The notes: generated by a model from the sequence alone, not told the origin. DNA of 64,000 bases from JAABRB01 sp963735025 (GCA_963735025.1 CAVTJG010000012.1:1-64000), one strand, 5' to 3'; positions 9,803 through 19,198 are shown, counted from the first letter of the stretch. A program made the numbers and translations.

Positions 9803-10309
9803 CTAGAGACCTATCCCGGTGCCTGGAATGACCAGCACCGGAACCGAGAGCTGGAGGAGATAGCGGAACAGGACGACCGAGGCCAGTGTCAGCAGCGCCG
9901 CGAACACGATCACTTCACGCGGACGCGCCTCCGGGGTTGCGAACCCGCTTGCCACGAGAGCAAGCATGCAGGCGACAGACAGGCCGAAAGGACGCACCGT
10001 CATTGCAAACAGCAGTATTCCGGCGGCAACCAGGATCGGGCCGCGGAGCGACCATCGCCCCAGCGGTTCGCCGTCAAGCCAGAACGAGACGGCAATCAGG
10101 ACGATCCCGCCGATACCGAGCAAGACGGCCAAGGACCGCGGAAACATCCCAGGGCCCATCGCCTTGACCGTGCCCGGATTGAGATCGGCGACAGCCCAGA
10201 GTACGAAGCAGCAAATACCGATCAAGACCGCACCGGCAACGAATCTTTGCGGCGAGCGGATACGAAGGCGACGAACGCGGCCGGTATCGTTCGGGGCGAC
10301 CGCCACCAC
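9803..10309 (-). CDS. tctB: TTT transporter small membrane subunit TctB
   Basis: 168 aa with four hydrophobic helices. The low-complexity hydrophobic composition, size and position between tctC and tctA identify the small subunit of a tripartite tricarboxylate transporter. The start is GTG at 10309 with AGAGGA five bases upstream. The paralogue at 44830 has the same length class but little obvious identity, so the two loci are not a recent duplication. Confidence 0.85.
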   Translation of the reverse strand: MVAVAPNDTGRVRRLRIRSPQRFVAGAVLIGICCFVLWAVADLNPGTVKAMGPGMFPRSLAVLLGIGGIVLIAVSFWLDGEPLGRWSLRGPILVAAGILLFAMTVRPFGLSVACMLALVASGFATPEARPREVIVFAALLTLASVVLFRYLLQLSVPVLVIPGTGIGL

Positions 10310-10351
10310 TAAATCCTCTCAGCGAAGTGCGTACGCCGTGCGGCCTAGAAG

Positions 10352-11332
10352 CTACTTGACCTCGGCGCCGGCGGCCTTGACTCGTGCGCCCCAGACCTTG
10401 ACCTCGCTTTTCACGAACGCCGCGGTCTCTTCCACCGAGAGCGCGGTGAGGTTGCCATTGCGCATGAGCTTGGCGGCGGCCTCTTTGTCTTCCGCGATCG
10501 AGTTGATCGCTTTGTTCAGGGTCGCCACCACGCCTGCGGGTGTTCCCGCCGGCACCCAGAATCCGACCCAGGACGAGGCGTCGATCCCTGGGAATCCGCT
10601 TTCGGATAACGTGGGGCAATCGGGAAGATTCCTGTACCGTTTAGCCGCGGCAACAGCAAGGCAGACCAGTCTGCCTGCCTTGACCTGTGCCACCGCATTG
10701 GCCGACGCGGTCGTGGCGAGCCCGTCCACCTGACCACCGATCGCAGCCTGGGCGGCGGGCGCCCCGCCCTTGAAAGGTACGTGCGCGATGTCGACCTTCG
10801 CGTCGTCCTTAAAGAACGAGTACCAGGTCAGATAGGAACCGGATCCGACCCCCGCACTGCCATATGTGAGCTTCTGCGATTTGGCGGCCGCGAGGAATTC
10901 CTTGAGCGTGCCGGGCCGGGACGGATTGACCGCGAACATCTCCGGTGCCTGGACCGCGATCGCGACCGGCGTGAGGTCAGTCAAGATCGAATAATTGATG
11001 CTCTTGAACAGCGTCGCGTTGACGGCGAGCGAAGTGGTACTCGCGAGGATCGTGTAACCATCCGCGGGTGCGCTCGCCACGGCCCGGGCGGCGATGTTCG
11101 ACGCGGCGCCGCCACGGTTCTCCACGACGACCGTCTGACCCAGCTTCTTGCCGATATGGTCGCCGACAAGGCGCGACGCCGCGTCGGCAAACCCGCCGGC
11201 CGAGTAGCCGACCACGATCTTGATGGTCTGGTTCGGATATCCCTGCGCCGACGCTTCGCCGACAAAGGGCACCACCGCGACGCCTAGCGCGAACATGCCT
11301 AAGCGAGCTGTTCTTCTCATGTAAGCAAACAT
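10352..11332 (-). CDS. tctC: Bug-family periplasmic solute-binding protein TctC
   Basis: 326 aa. A signal peptide with arginine-rich start (MFAYMRRTARLGMFALGV) ends near SAQGYPN. The mature protein shows the Bug/TctC hallmarks IKIVVGYSAGGFADAASR, VVENRGGAAS and PADGYT. The start at 11332 is chosen because AGGAGG lies nine bases before it; an upstream in-frame ATG at 11353 would remove that site. It captures a carboxylate in the periplasm for TctAB. Bug proteins are greatly expanded in Bordetella and relatives, which supports a betaproteobacterial source. Confidence 0.93.
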   Translation of the reverse strand: MFAYMRRTARLGMFALGVAVVPFVGEASAQGYPNQTIKIVVGYSAGGFADAASRLVGDHIGKKLGQTVVVENRGGAASNIAARAVASAPADGYTILASTTSLAVNATLFKSINYSILTDLTPVAIAVQAPEMFAVNPSRPGTLKEFLAAAKSQKLTYGSAGVGSGSYLTWYSFFKDDAKVDIAHVPFKGGAPAAQAAIGGQVDGLATTASANAVAQVKAGRLVCLAVAAAKRYRNLPDCPTLSESGFPGIDASSWVGFWVPAGTPAGVVATLNKAINSIAEDKEAAAKLMRNGNLTALSVEETAAFVKSEVKVWGARVKAAGAEVK

Positions 11333-11372
11333 AACGACCCTCCTCCTTTTCATTATCGATTGTCCACGTGGA

Positions 11373-12179
11373 CTACTGCCCAGCGTCGCGCAACATGCGC
11401 ACGCGACCGACCGGCCCATCGGGAGTCATGCCCATCCATCCCTCGACCCGGTCGAGGTCTATGATCAGCGCGATCCCGGTGCGCGCATAGTCGTGATTGC
11501 GCTCGGCCTCCCCCATTTTCTCGTAGATGCGGCGGCGTGCTGCCTCGTCGGTCGAGATCTTTGCGCGCCCCTGGAACTGGAACGTGGACTTGGTATCGTG
11601 GTCGCGATACATCAAGGCGACCTTGGGATTAGCTTTGATCGAGTCCAGAAAGAGGCCGTCCGAGTTTCGCACCCAGATCGCCAGCTGGTCGTCGCTGAAC
11701 GCCTGGGTCGAGCCGCGAAACGAAAGGATCGGCTGGCCGTCCGGGCCGACGTAGGCCACCACCATTGTGTGGCGCGTGGCGAGGGCATTGTCGACGAGCG
11801 TCTTCAGCTCGTCGGTGAGCTTGATGGGTTCCGCAGGCGGCGGAGTGCCGCCGAACAGTGCCTGCTGCCGGATCGCGGTAATGCGCTCGCCGGTGACGGT
11901 TACCACGAGGATGACGCCGCCGGTCGGCGCGCCGGACGGTAGCTTGCCGACGACCTTGACGTCTTCCCCGTCGAACTCCGGAGCCGACCACGCTACATCG
12001 CGATAGACGCGGGTGGCGTCCCCCGCGGTGAGACGCTGCAGGACCGTCTCTCGCCCGAAGACCTTGGCGAGTCCCTGGAACACCACGTCCTCGGCGACGA
12101 GGTCAGCGCGCGCTTCTGCCTGGCCGTCGCGCGGCTGGAGAGAATCCAGAAACTCCTTGACCAGCTGCAACTTGTCCAC
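11373..12179 (-). CDS. NTF2/SnoaL-like plus pyridoxamine 5'-phosphate oxidase-like fusion protein
   Basis: 268 aa with two parts. Residues 1-105 (VKEFLDSL to TAIRQQALF) look like a SnoaL/NTF2-type small alpha-beta barrel. Residues 120-265 (LVDNALATRHTMVVAYVGPDGQP, RNSDGLFLDSIKANPKVALMYRD) match the FMN-binding split barrel of PNPOx-like proteins. The GTG start at 12179 is chosen because GAGGAG sits seven bases upstream; the open frame extends to 12284 without another good site. It lies 40 bases upstream of tctC and is probably the first gene of that operon. The function is likely FMN- or F420-type redox or ligand binding, not determined. Confidence 0.75.
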   Translation of the reverse strand: MDKLQLVKEFLDSLQPRDGQAEARADLVAEDVVFQGLAKVFGRETVLQRLTAGDATRVYRDVAWSAPEFDGEDVKVVGKLPSGAPTGGVILVVTVTGERITAIRQQALFGGTPPPAEPIKLTDELKTLVDNALATRHTMVVAYVGPDGQPILSFRGSTQAFSDDQLAIWVRNSDGLFLDSIKANPKVALMYRDHDTKSTFQFQGRAKISTDEAARRRIYEKMGEAERNHDYARTGIALIIDLDRVEGWMGMTPDGPVGRVRMLRDAGQ

Positions 12180-12494
12180 GGGGCGGCTCCTCAAATAAGG
12201 CGGCCATTCTACCCTTCGGGCTCCCGCATGCAGGCGCGCTGCCTCCCGCATGTCCTTGACCTCGAAGACGATACAGCAGCTCACGTCTCGGCAATGATGA
12301 AGCTCGAGTTTCTATTTGGCGAATCCCGAGTAACCGGCTCGTTTGCCGATGCCGAATTTCGGCTTTGCAAGTTGCTACGCTGATTGGGGTCTTTTCGAAC
12401 CAGACTCACGGCAAGACCGGCTACAGAAATTTCCCTGACGGCCTGTCAGCGTGGTCAGCGTCCGAAGATCCGCTTCCTTCAAGCGTGACCAGCA
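12180..12494. other. Gene-less stretch between a minus-strand operon head and repeat B
   Basis: No convincing coding frame. It presumably holds the promoter of the minus-strand NTF2/PNPOx-tct operon, but I could not pick out convincing -35/-10 boxes by eye. Confidence 0.4.
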
Positions 12495-12650
12495 GGTCAT
12501 GAGCGGACATATGCCCCGATTCGCGGGGTTTTCAAACGTAGGCAAAACGTGCGTGACTCAGCGCGTTTCCACAAGTCTTGGCGAGCGGGGGCGAGTCGCA
12601 ACACACGCTAAATCGATCGAATACTTCACCTGTTAAACCGACGAGTACGT
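12495..12650 (+). repeat. Dispersed repeat, copy B, with decayed tRNA-Asn-like end
   Basis: Matches 15732-15910 over about 150 bases. Shared blocks include GGTCATGAGC, then AAAACGTGCGTGACTCAGCG with GTTTCCAC following, then TCTTGGCGAGCG and CTAAATC-ATCGAATAC. It ends with CCTGTTAAACCGACGAG, a degenerate version of the tRNA-Asn anticodon-loop start. Both copies keep one open frame (CVTQRVSTSLGERGR), but nearly all differences look like a non-coding repeat and no start signal is present. Confidence 0.75.
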
Positions 12651-12657
12651 TGTTCGT

Positions 12658-14047
12658 TCAAGGAATTATCGGCCTACCGTGGAGTATTCGTGATTCGCGA
12701 CGCGCACCTTGGTAGTCATCGGTCAACCCCGGGTCCGGCGGTGGCAACCCGCGACCGCTTGCGAGCCCAAGCCGTTTGGCAATAGCTGAAACGCCGCCTG
12801 CCGCCAGAAGGATGCCGGTGACCCAAAACGCCAGAATCGCGAGGCCGGACGCACCCGGTCGCGGCCACGGCGTGTTCCACAGCACGTCCGCGCGCTCGAT
12901 CATCCAGTGCCAGCCCGTGTCGGCGACGATCGCCGAGAGGATGATCATGCCGACCCGGCCAGGCAGCACGTACCGCCGTACCACCGCGAGCACCGGCAGC
13001 ATGGCTGCGAGGATCAGGATCTGGCCTAGTTCGATGCCGATGTTGAACGCGAAGAGCGAAGCGAGCAGGTGGGTCCCAGCGAACTGGAAGTTCTCCTGGA
13101 GGCCATACGAGAAGCCGAACCCGTGTACCAGTCCGAACAGGCCTGTGATCAGCGACGCGGCGCTCGAGATTTACGCCCATGATGTTCTCGAGCGCCATGT
13201 AGACGATCGATGCGGCGATCGCCATCTCGACGAAAGGCGGAAACCATCGGCCTGATGGCGCGAGATCGAAGGCTGAGCCGAGCAGCGTGAACGAATGCGC
13301 GAAGGTGAAAACCGTGATTACCGACAGGATCTGCCGCCAGCCGCGCAGCGGGATCACCAGGCAGAGCAGGAATAGAAGATGATCAAAGCCGGTAAGGATA
13401 TGCCCGATTCCGAGTCCGATGAAACCCGCAGCGGCGTGCGTCCATGTCGGATTGAGCGCGACGGTTCCCGACAGGCTGGTAATGACCATCGCCCGGCTGT
13501 CCTCGTCGAGCGGCATATAGCGCAGCGCGAGCTTGAGTGCATCCCCGAACTCCGGACCGGCGGTCGTCCGGATGGCAAACACCGCAGACGGCGAGCTGAT
13601 CGAATAGGTGATCCGGGCGTCCACATAGCCCTGGTCAATGTAGATGCTCGTCCCGCGTTCGAGCGGCTCGGACACGTGGCTCGTCGCTTGTTCGTAGCTT
13701 GCGAAGGAACGATCGGACGGCAGCGACAACCGCCCCGTCGCATGCGATGCGACCAGTGGCTGCCCGTCCTCGAATAGCGTGATGTCCTGCCGGATCGCCG
13801 AGAGTGCTCGCTCGATCGCAGGCGCCGACTTGTCGACGTCTATTTCCGCGCCGGTGACCGGAAACTTGACCTGCTTGAACAGGAACAACGGCGCACGGAT
13901 GACTAGCTGGGCTTTGCCTGGTTCGATCTTGACGAATGCATTCACGACCGCGTCGAGCTTGAATTCGTGTGCGGAGACGATCTGCGCGCATGCAGCGGCG
14001 TAGGCAAACAGACTCCATACCGCAATTCGCAAACCGCGAAGTCTCAT
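12658..14047 (-). CDS. HupE/UreJ-family membrane protein, one frameshift near 13150
   Basis: A signal peptide (MRLRGLRIAV to VSAHEF) is followed by a soluble periplasmic domain of about 180 residues. The HupE/UreJ_2 membrane domain then begins near residue 205 with GLGIGHILTGFDHLLFLLCLVIP and HSFTLLG. The frame breaks after LENIMGVNLERRVA. The remaining helices (ITGLFGLVHGFGFSYGL, FAFNIGIELGQIL, then VGMIILSAIVADTGWHWM) are in the next frame and stop at 12658. One inserted base, for example a G near 13148, explains it. HupE relatives are thought to move nickel or cobalt, but this long form occurs widely without hydrogenase genes and none is near here. Confidence 0.8.
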
Positions 14048-14176
14048 TTCACTTTCCGCCGCGGGCGATTGACGCGCGACTTAAAAAGTCGACCCGCGCC
14101 AGCCAGCGATGATGCCGGGTGACGCGGGTACCTGAACTTTCGAGTCAAATGGCCGAGGTTCTATCTGAACGTCGCA

Positions 14177-15475
14177 TCAGTCGTTGTCACAATTCCCCTT
14201 ACCGTAGCCGTGACCCCTGCCCTCGTTGCATTCGACTTGCGTGAACTTCTGCACGCGGCGACCGTTGATCGTCTCGCCGGTGTAGACGTTGCCCTTCGAG
14301 TCGAGGACGACACTGTGCAGGAACGTGAACTGACCGGCCTGATGTCCCGGCTGACCCAAGTTCGCGACGATCGTGCCCAGTATGCGATCCATGGTGTGCA
14401 GGATCTCGTTCCCGCCGTCGACCTCAAACATGTACGTTTGCTCGCGGTCTTTGGTGAACGCGAGGTCCCACGCCGAACCCGCGGTGCCGAGCCCCGGTGC
14501 GCCGCCGATTCCCAGCGTCTGGCCGGTACCGGGAACGACTGGGATGACCCGTTGCAGCACGCCGGTCTTGGTGAAGAGCTGGATGCGGTCGTTTTGGCGG
14601 TCGCATACGTACACCAGGCCGTCTTTGCCTATGGTGATGCAATGCGGATGACCGCCGTCGCCCGAGCCGAATAGACCGGGGAAATCCGTCACTGGATTGT
14701 TGACGGTGCCGGCGACGCCACCCCATTGCCGCAGGTAGGTGCCCGTTGCGCTGAACACCACGACGCGATGGTTGCCGTAGCCGTCCGCGATGTAGATGCT
14801 GCCGCGCTCTCCAGTCACCGGGTCCTTGTTAGGATCGATGTACATGTTGGCAGGCTCGTTGAGGAGCGTTTGACTTTGGTTTGCAGTCGGATCGCCCCCA
14901 GAGTTACCGCAAGCATTACCGTTGGCCGGCCAGTCACATACGCCCCTCGTCCCGATCTGCAGCAGCAGGATGCCGCTATGCGAGTACTTCTGCACGATGC
15001 CGTCGCCGTTGCCCCCGATCCAGACGTTGTCCTGGTAATCAATGAAGCAACCGTGAATGCCGTTGGGCAGGACATTGCGGTCGCCCCACGCGTTGACCAC
15101 GTCGCCGGCTTTGTTGAACTCGATCACGGGCGGTGCTGGAACAGCTTCGACATCCTCGGGTGCGACGAGGTTGCCGCGGGTGACGATGAATACGTGATCC
15201 CCAGAATCGATGCATGTTCCAGCCACTTCGCCGGTGACCCACGGCTTGGGCTTACCGGTGGCCGTACTTACTTGCCCTATATAGGCAGGGTCGGTCCTCG
15301 GATCGTCAGAACTTGGCAGCGGCAACTTCGGCCATGATGGATCGACCTGGATTACCGGTACTTTGGGTTTCTTGCCATGCTTTGTGTCGGCTTGCGTAAT
15401 GGAAGCCGATAGGCCCAACGCGATGGCTAGGGCCAGCGTAACGGCTCCTGCGTAAAGATAGGGTTTACCTTTCAT
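14177..15475 (-). CDS. Secreted NHL-type beta-propeller protein
   Basis: 432 aa. A signal peptide ends near ITQADTKHG (residue 31). The body has repeated NHL blades, each ending in strand patterns such as GSIYIADGYGNHRVVVFSATG, GLVYVCDRQNDRIQLFTKTG and GNVYTGETINGRRVQKF, consistent with a six-bladed propeller. It contains WNAWGDRN-like and CDWPANGNACGNSGG cysteine pairs. It ends in a Gly/His-rich tail. NHL propellers of this type occur in peptidyl-alpha-hydroxyglycine lyase-like and ligand-binding proteins; the exact role is unknown. A second secreted propeller is at 34314. Confidence 0.8.
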   Translation of the reverse strand: MKGKPYLYAGAVTLALAIALGLSASITQADTKHGKKPKVPVIQVDPSWPKLPLPSSDDPRTDPAYIGQVSTATGKPKPWVTGEVAGTCIDSGDHVFIVTRGNLVAPEDVEAVPAPPVIEFNKAGDVVNAWGDRNVLPNGIHGCFIDYQDNVWIGGNGDGIVQKYSHSGILLLQIGTRGVCDWPANGNACGNSGGDPTANQSQTLLNEPANMYIDPNKDPVTGERGSIYIADGYGNHRVVVFSATGTYLRQWGGVAGTVNNPVTDFPGLFGSGDGGHPHCITIGKDGLVYVCDRQNDRIQLFTKTGVLQRVIPVVPGTGQTLGIGGAPGLGTAGSAWDLAFTKDREQTYMFEVDGGNEILHTMDRILGTIVANLGQPGHQAGQFTFLHSVVLDSKGNVYTGETINGRRVQKFTQVECNEGRGHGYGKGNCDND

Positions 15476-15731
15476 GGCGATCTCCTCGTTGCGTTCATTG
15501 CGAACGGTGCGGCGTGGCGCGAACGCCTTCTGCTAAGAGAGGACCAACGCGCGAATCGCGCGGACAGTCTGAACGGCCGCCGGTGCCTCAGCAATAAGCC
15601 AGATGTTCTAATCCTGACCGCTTCCTGGTTTTGCGGTGCACAACACAGGATGAAGGGTTGGCCCGCAGGCTGGGAGCCGCCAAGTACGCGCAATCAATGA
15701 TTGCTTCAGAGTAACCTTGGCTCTCCGCTCT

Positions 15732-15910
15732 GGTCATGAGCAGACATCCGCTCCGATCCGCGGCTATTCCAACGTAGAGAAAACGTGCGTGACTCAGCGC
15801 GTTTCCACGAGTCTTGGCGAGCGAGGGCGTGCCTCAACTACTGCTAAATCAATCGAATACTGCCTCCGTTCATCCGCAGGCCGTAGGTTCGAGCCCTGCT
15901 CGAGGAGTCA
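15732..15910 (+). repeat. Dispersed repeat, copy C, ending in a tRNA-Asn-like 3' half
   Basis: Homologous to copy B for about 150 bases and then better preserved at its end: CATCCGCAGGCCGTAGG, TTCGAGC and CTGCTCGAGGAGTCA at 15866-15910 reproduce the variable region, T-arm and acceptor strand of tRNA-Asn with substitutions. The MFS gene at 16020 starts about 110 bases later, so the repeat lies in its upstream region. The remaining bases of the 15476-16019 gap hold nothing else recognisable. Confidence 0.75.
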
Positions 15911-16019
15911 GTCAAATCCTAGTTGCCGCGCACGCAGCGAGCAGGTTCGCCAAACCCGTAGAATCTGGTAAACACGGCGCAGCGGGCGATCGCGTCCATC
16001 CACTAGGAGCCTGGAATAC

Positions 16020-17228
16020 ATGACTGAGGATTCGTCACAGCCTGCATACCGCTGGGTGATCGTCGTCGCCGCGGCGTTGATTCTCGCCATTTCGATGGGT
16101 GCAATCGTCAATGGCATGTCCGCCTTCATCGTTCCCATGCAGGAACGCTTCGGCTGGACGCGCGGCGACGCAGCGCTGATCAACTTCGCGGGCATCATGG
16201 GCCTCGCTTTCGGCGGTGTGGTCGCGGGACGGATGGCGGACCGCATCGGTACCCGGCCGGTCCTGCTGTTCGGCGTGGTCGTTCTCGGTCTGTGCTATCT
16301 GGCGGCGTTCTTCCTGACTTCGCTTTGGCAGTACTACGCCTTGTTCGTGGTCGCGGGGTTTTTCGGCGCGGGCGCGATCTTTGCGCCGGTCGTGGCATTG
16401 GTGGGCAACTGGTTCACCGCGGGCGCCGGGCTAGCAATCGGCATCGTGTCGGCGGGACAAGCGCTCGGCCAGGGCGGGGTGCCCTTCGGGTCGTCCTTCT
16501 TGATCGAGTCGTACGGCGTGCAAGGCGCGCTGGGTATTACCGGCGCGATCATGCTGGCGGTGATGATCCCGCTGGTCCTGCTGATGCGGCCAGCGCCGGC
16601 GCGAAACAGCATGCGGAGCGCGACCGAATACGATGCCGGGGCGCCAGCGATTCCATACAACGTGGTGATCGTGCGAATGAGCGCAGCGGTCATCCTGTGC
16701 TGCACCTGCATGTCGGTCCCTTTGATGCATCTTGTGCCGCTGATCCAGGACGCCGGCTTTCCGCCGGAGGTCGCGAGCAGCGTCATCTTCGCCATGATGT
16801 TGTCGGCGATCCTTGGGCGGGTGGCCTTCGGCCGGCTGGCCGATATGATCGGCGCGGTGCAAGCGTATATGACTGCAACCGCGTGGATGACCGCGATGGT
16901 GTTCGGCTTCGTGTGGCTGGACCGACTCGACGTGTTCTACGTCTACGCAATCGTGTACGGCTTCGGCTACGCGGGAGTGATGACCGGCATTTTGACCTCG
17001 GTGCGCGTGTTGACGCCGGCCGACCGCCGTGCCACTGCGATGGGCATCATCACCATGTTCGCATGGTTCGGCCACGCGATCGGCGGTTATCAAGGCGGAC
17101 TGCTCTACGACCTCACCGGCGCGTACGACGCGCCCTATGCGGTGGCGGCCGGCGCGGGCATCCTCAATCTACTCATCGTCAGCACTCTCTTGCGCAGGAC
17201 CCGCCGACCGGATCTTGTGCCCGTCTGA
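16020..17228 (+). CDS. Major facilitator superfamily transporter
   Basis: 402 aa with twelve predicted transmembrane helices. The loop between helices 2 and 3 reads GRMADRIGTRP and its second-half counterpart GRLADMIG, the MFS signature pair. The best resemblance by pattern is to the monocarboxylate/oxalate-formate antiporter-like branch (GWTRGDAALI, FGAGAIFAP). It probably exports or imports a small organic acid across the inner membrane. AGGAG sits ten bases before the ATG. It lies alone, just after repeat copy C. Confidence 0.88.
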   Translation: MTEDSSQPAYRWVIVVAAALILAISMGAIVNGMSAFIVPMQERFGWTRGDAALINFAGIMGLAFGGVVAGRMADRIGTRPVLLFGVVVLGLCYLAAFFLTSLWQYYALFVVAGFFGAGAIFAPVVALVGNWFTAGAGLAIGIVSAGQALGQGGVPFGSSFLIESYGVQGALGITGAIMLAVMIPLVLLMRPAPARNSMRSATEYDAGAPAIPYNVVIVRMSAAVILCCTCMSVPLMHLVPLIQDAGFPPEVASSVIFAMMLSAILGRVAFGRLADMIGAVQAYMTATAWMTAMVFGFVWLDRLDVFYVYAIVYGFGYAGVMTGILTSVRVLTPADRRATAMGIITMFAWFGHAIGGYQGGLLYDLTGAYDAPYAVAAGAGILNLLIVSTLLRRTRRPDLVPV

Positions 17229-17282
17229 CGCCGATTGGTGTTTCGAACCGCCCGGCTCGCCGCGGCATGCGAAAGGATTTCC

Positions 17283-17703
17283 ATGAAATCGCGAGTGTTG
17301 GTGCTGGGTGCCGGATGGGGGTTCGCTGCTGTGGGATCGGAAGCATAGTCGTCTCGCTTACCCGAGTGCTCGTGCGGAGGCGGTGCGCCTGCCCTACCGC
17401 CGCTTCGTCAAGCCCGGTGTACGCTTCCTGCACGAGACCATCAAGACCATCGATCCCGTGGCGCGGCGCGCCGTCACCGAAGAAGGCGCCTACGAGGCCG
17501 ACTTCCTGGTGGTCGCGCTGGGCGCCGACTTCGACCTGGCCGCGACGCCGGGGCTTGCTGAGGGCGGCAACGAGTTCTACTCCGGGCCGAAGCTCATGGG
17601 CATCTACTACGAGCCGTCCGTCGCCGGGCGCGCGCACAAGCAGGAGTTCGGCGCCAGCCGGCGCACCCGCTGGTTCGGGCTCCGACGCATCCTCCGGCGG
17701 TGA
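17283..17703 (+). pseudogene. Deleted paralogue of the SQR-like flavoprotein
   Basis: A broken copy of the gene at 22382. The shared start MKSRVLVLGAG is followed by a damaged stretch with a stop. The homology then resumes in frame at AVRLPYRRFVKPGVRFLHE and runs to GLAEGGNEFYS. From there it jumps straight to GPKLMGIYYEPS, skipping 657 bases that the intact copy has between two TTCTACTC repeats. The normal stop is also lost: intact WFGL-stop has become WFGLRRILRR-stop. The FAD-domain core is missing, so no active enzyme is possible. The shared upstream bases (GCCGCGGCA-GCGAAAGGAT) show the promoter-proximal region was duplicated as well. Confidence 0.88.
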
Positions 17704-17868
17704 CGAACCGACAGGTCTCAAAGCCCCGTTCCATCACCCGTTACATCCCGAGTTACAAACGCGAAACAAAACGCCTACCTCGCGACATCGGCCAGATACC
17801 TTCCACCACTACAGTGTCTCTCCATACGGCGCAGCATGCCGGGCCGATCACGACACGCGGAGAGGCAC

Positions 17869-19198
17869 ATGCGGGAGCTCATGCGAACCGACGCGCACGG
17901 CAACATCGTCACTGGGGCTACCCCGCGCGCGCTCGATCTCTACGAGCGTGCGCTGGACGGCTTCGTGGCCTGGTCGGGGGACTCCCGTTCCGATGCGTTA
18001 CGCGCGGTCGAAGAGGCCCCCGGCTTCACCATGGGCCACGCCATGGTCGCGTTACTGCACATGGTCGGCCGCGACCCCACGTACCTGCCGGTGGCTCGGG
18101 CGAGCCTGGCGCGGCTCCGCGAGTTGCCGCAAACCGAGCGCGAGCGCAGCTATGCAGCGGCCATCGCTACAGGGCTTACAGGTGACTTCGAAGGCATCCG
18201 CAACCTGATCGGCGGAATCGCCAAGCGCTATCCGCGCGACCTGCTTGCGCTCGCGATGGCCCACACCCTGGACTACCTGCTCGGTGACACGCGCGCGCAG
18301 TGCGACCGCGTGGCTGCGGCGCTGCCCGCATGGTCGCGCGCCGACCACGGCTACCACGGCGTCCTCGCGATGTACGCGTTCGGCCTGGAGGAGACCGGCG
18401 AATACGGCCACGCAGAAGAGACCGCATTCGCCGCACTCGATCTTGCACCGGCCAACCTGCGTGCACACCACGCGCGGGCCCACGTGCTGGAGATGCAGGG
18501 CCGCACGGCCGAAGGCGTGTGCTGGATGGAGGAACGCCTGGCGCACTGGGACCGGCCAGGCGCCTCGGGAGCGCACGTGTGGTGGCACCTGTCGCTCTAT
18601 CACCTCGACCTCGGCGACGCCGAGCGTGCGCTCGAGATCTACGACGCGCGTCTGGCGGGCGAAGATGCCTGCGTATCGGAGCTGATCGACGCTTCGGCGC
18701 TCCTCTGGCGCCTCGAGCTGCGCGGCACCAGCGCTCGGGGAGCGCTGGACCCGGCTCGCCGACCGGTGGGCGCCGCGCGCGGAGCACGCCTTCTGCGCGT
18801 TCAGCGACGTGCACGCGATGCTCGCCTTCGTCGGCGCGGAGCGGCGCGACTTGCAGCAGCGGCTACTGCGGGGACAGCGCCGGCGGCTTGCGCTCGGCGG
18901 CACCAACGTAGAGATGATCCGCAAGGTTGGCCTGCCCGCCGCCGAGGCGCTCGCCGCGTTTGGACGTGGAGACTATGCGGCAGCCGCGGAACGACTGCGC
19001 TGGCTGCCTGACGCGTCGCACCGCCTCGGCGGCAGCCACGCTCAGCGTGGCATTCTGGGGCTCACGCTGCGCGAAGCGCTCAAGCGCCGGCCGCGCACGC
19101 TACTACTTCCTGAACTCGGCTTCCTGCAGCGTGCCTCGTGGCGAGCGAGTTCCGGCGTGCACACATTGCAGCCAGTGTCAGCCTCCTCGGGGGCATGA
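17869..19198 (+). CDS. TTC38-like tetratricopeptide repeat protein, one frameshift near 18730
   Basis: Helical-repeat protein of the TTC38 family: DLYERALDGFVAWSGD, then AVEEAPGFTMGHAM and TERERSYAAAIATGLTGDFEG. The frame is good to LLWRLELRGT (about 18730) and continues one base later as SALGERWTRLADRWAP, CAFSDVHAMLAFVGAERRD and EALAAFGRGDYAAAAERL to a stop at 19198. A single-base indel explains this. The start at 17869 has GGAGAGG four bases upstream; an ATG 33 bases earlier has no such site. TPR folds bind proteins, and the partner is not identifiable. The C-terminal 30 residues look unlike the family, so a second shift is possible. Confidence 0.72.

Noticed and set aside
8779..9831. 350-residue plus-strand frame opposite tctA
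   Set aside because: Antisense shadow of tctA; low-complexity charged composition.
12451..12636. 61-residue frame inside repeat B with a counterpart inside repeat C
   Set aside because: Similar peptide in both copies follows from the nucleotide repeat; no start signal, and the frames diverge at both ends. Kept as a repeat rather than a gene.
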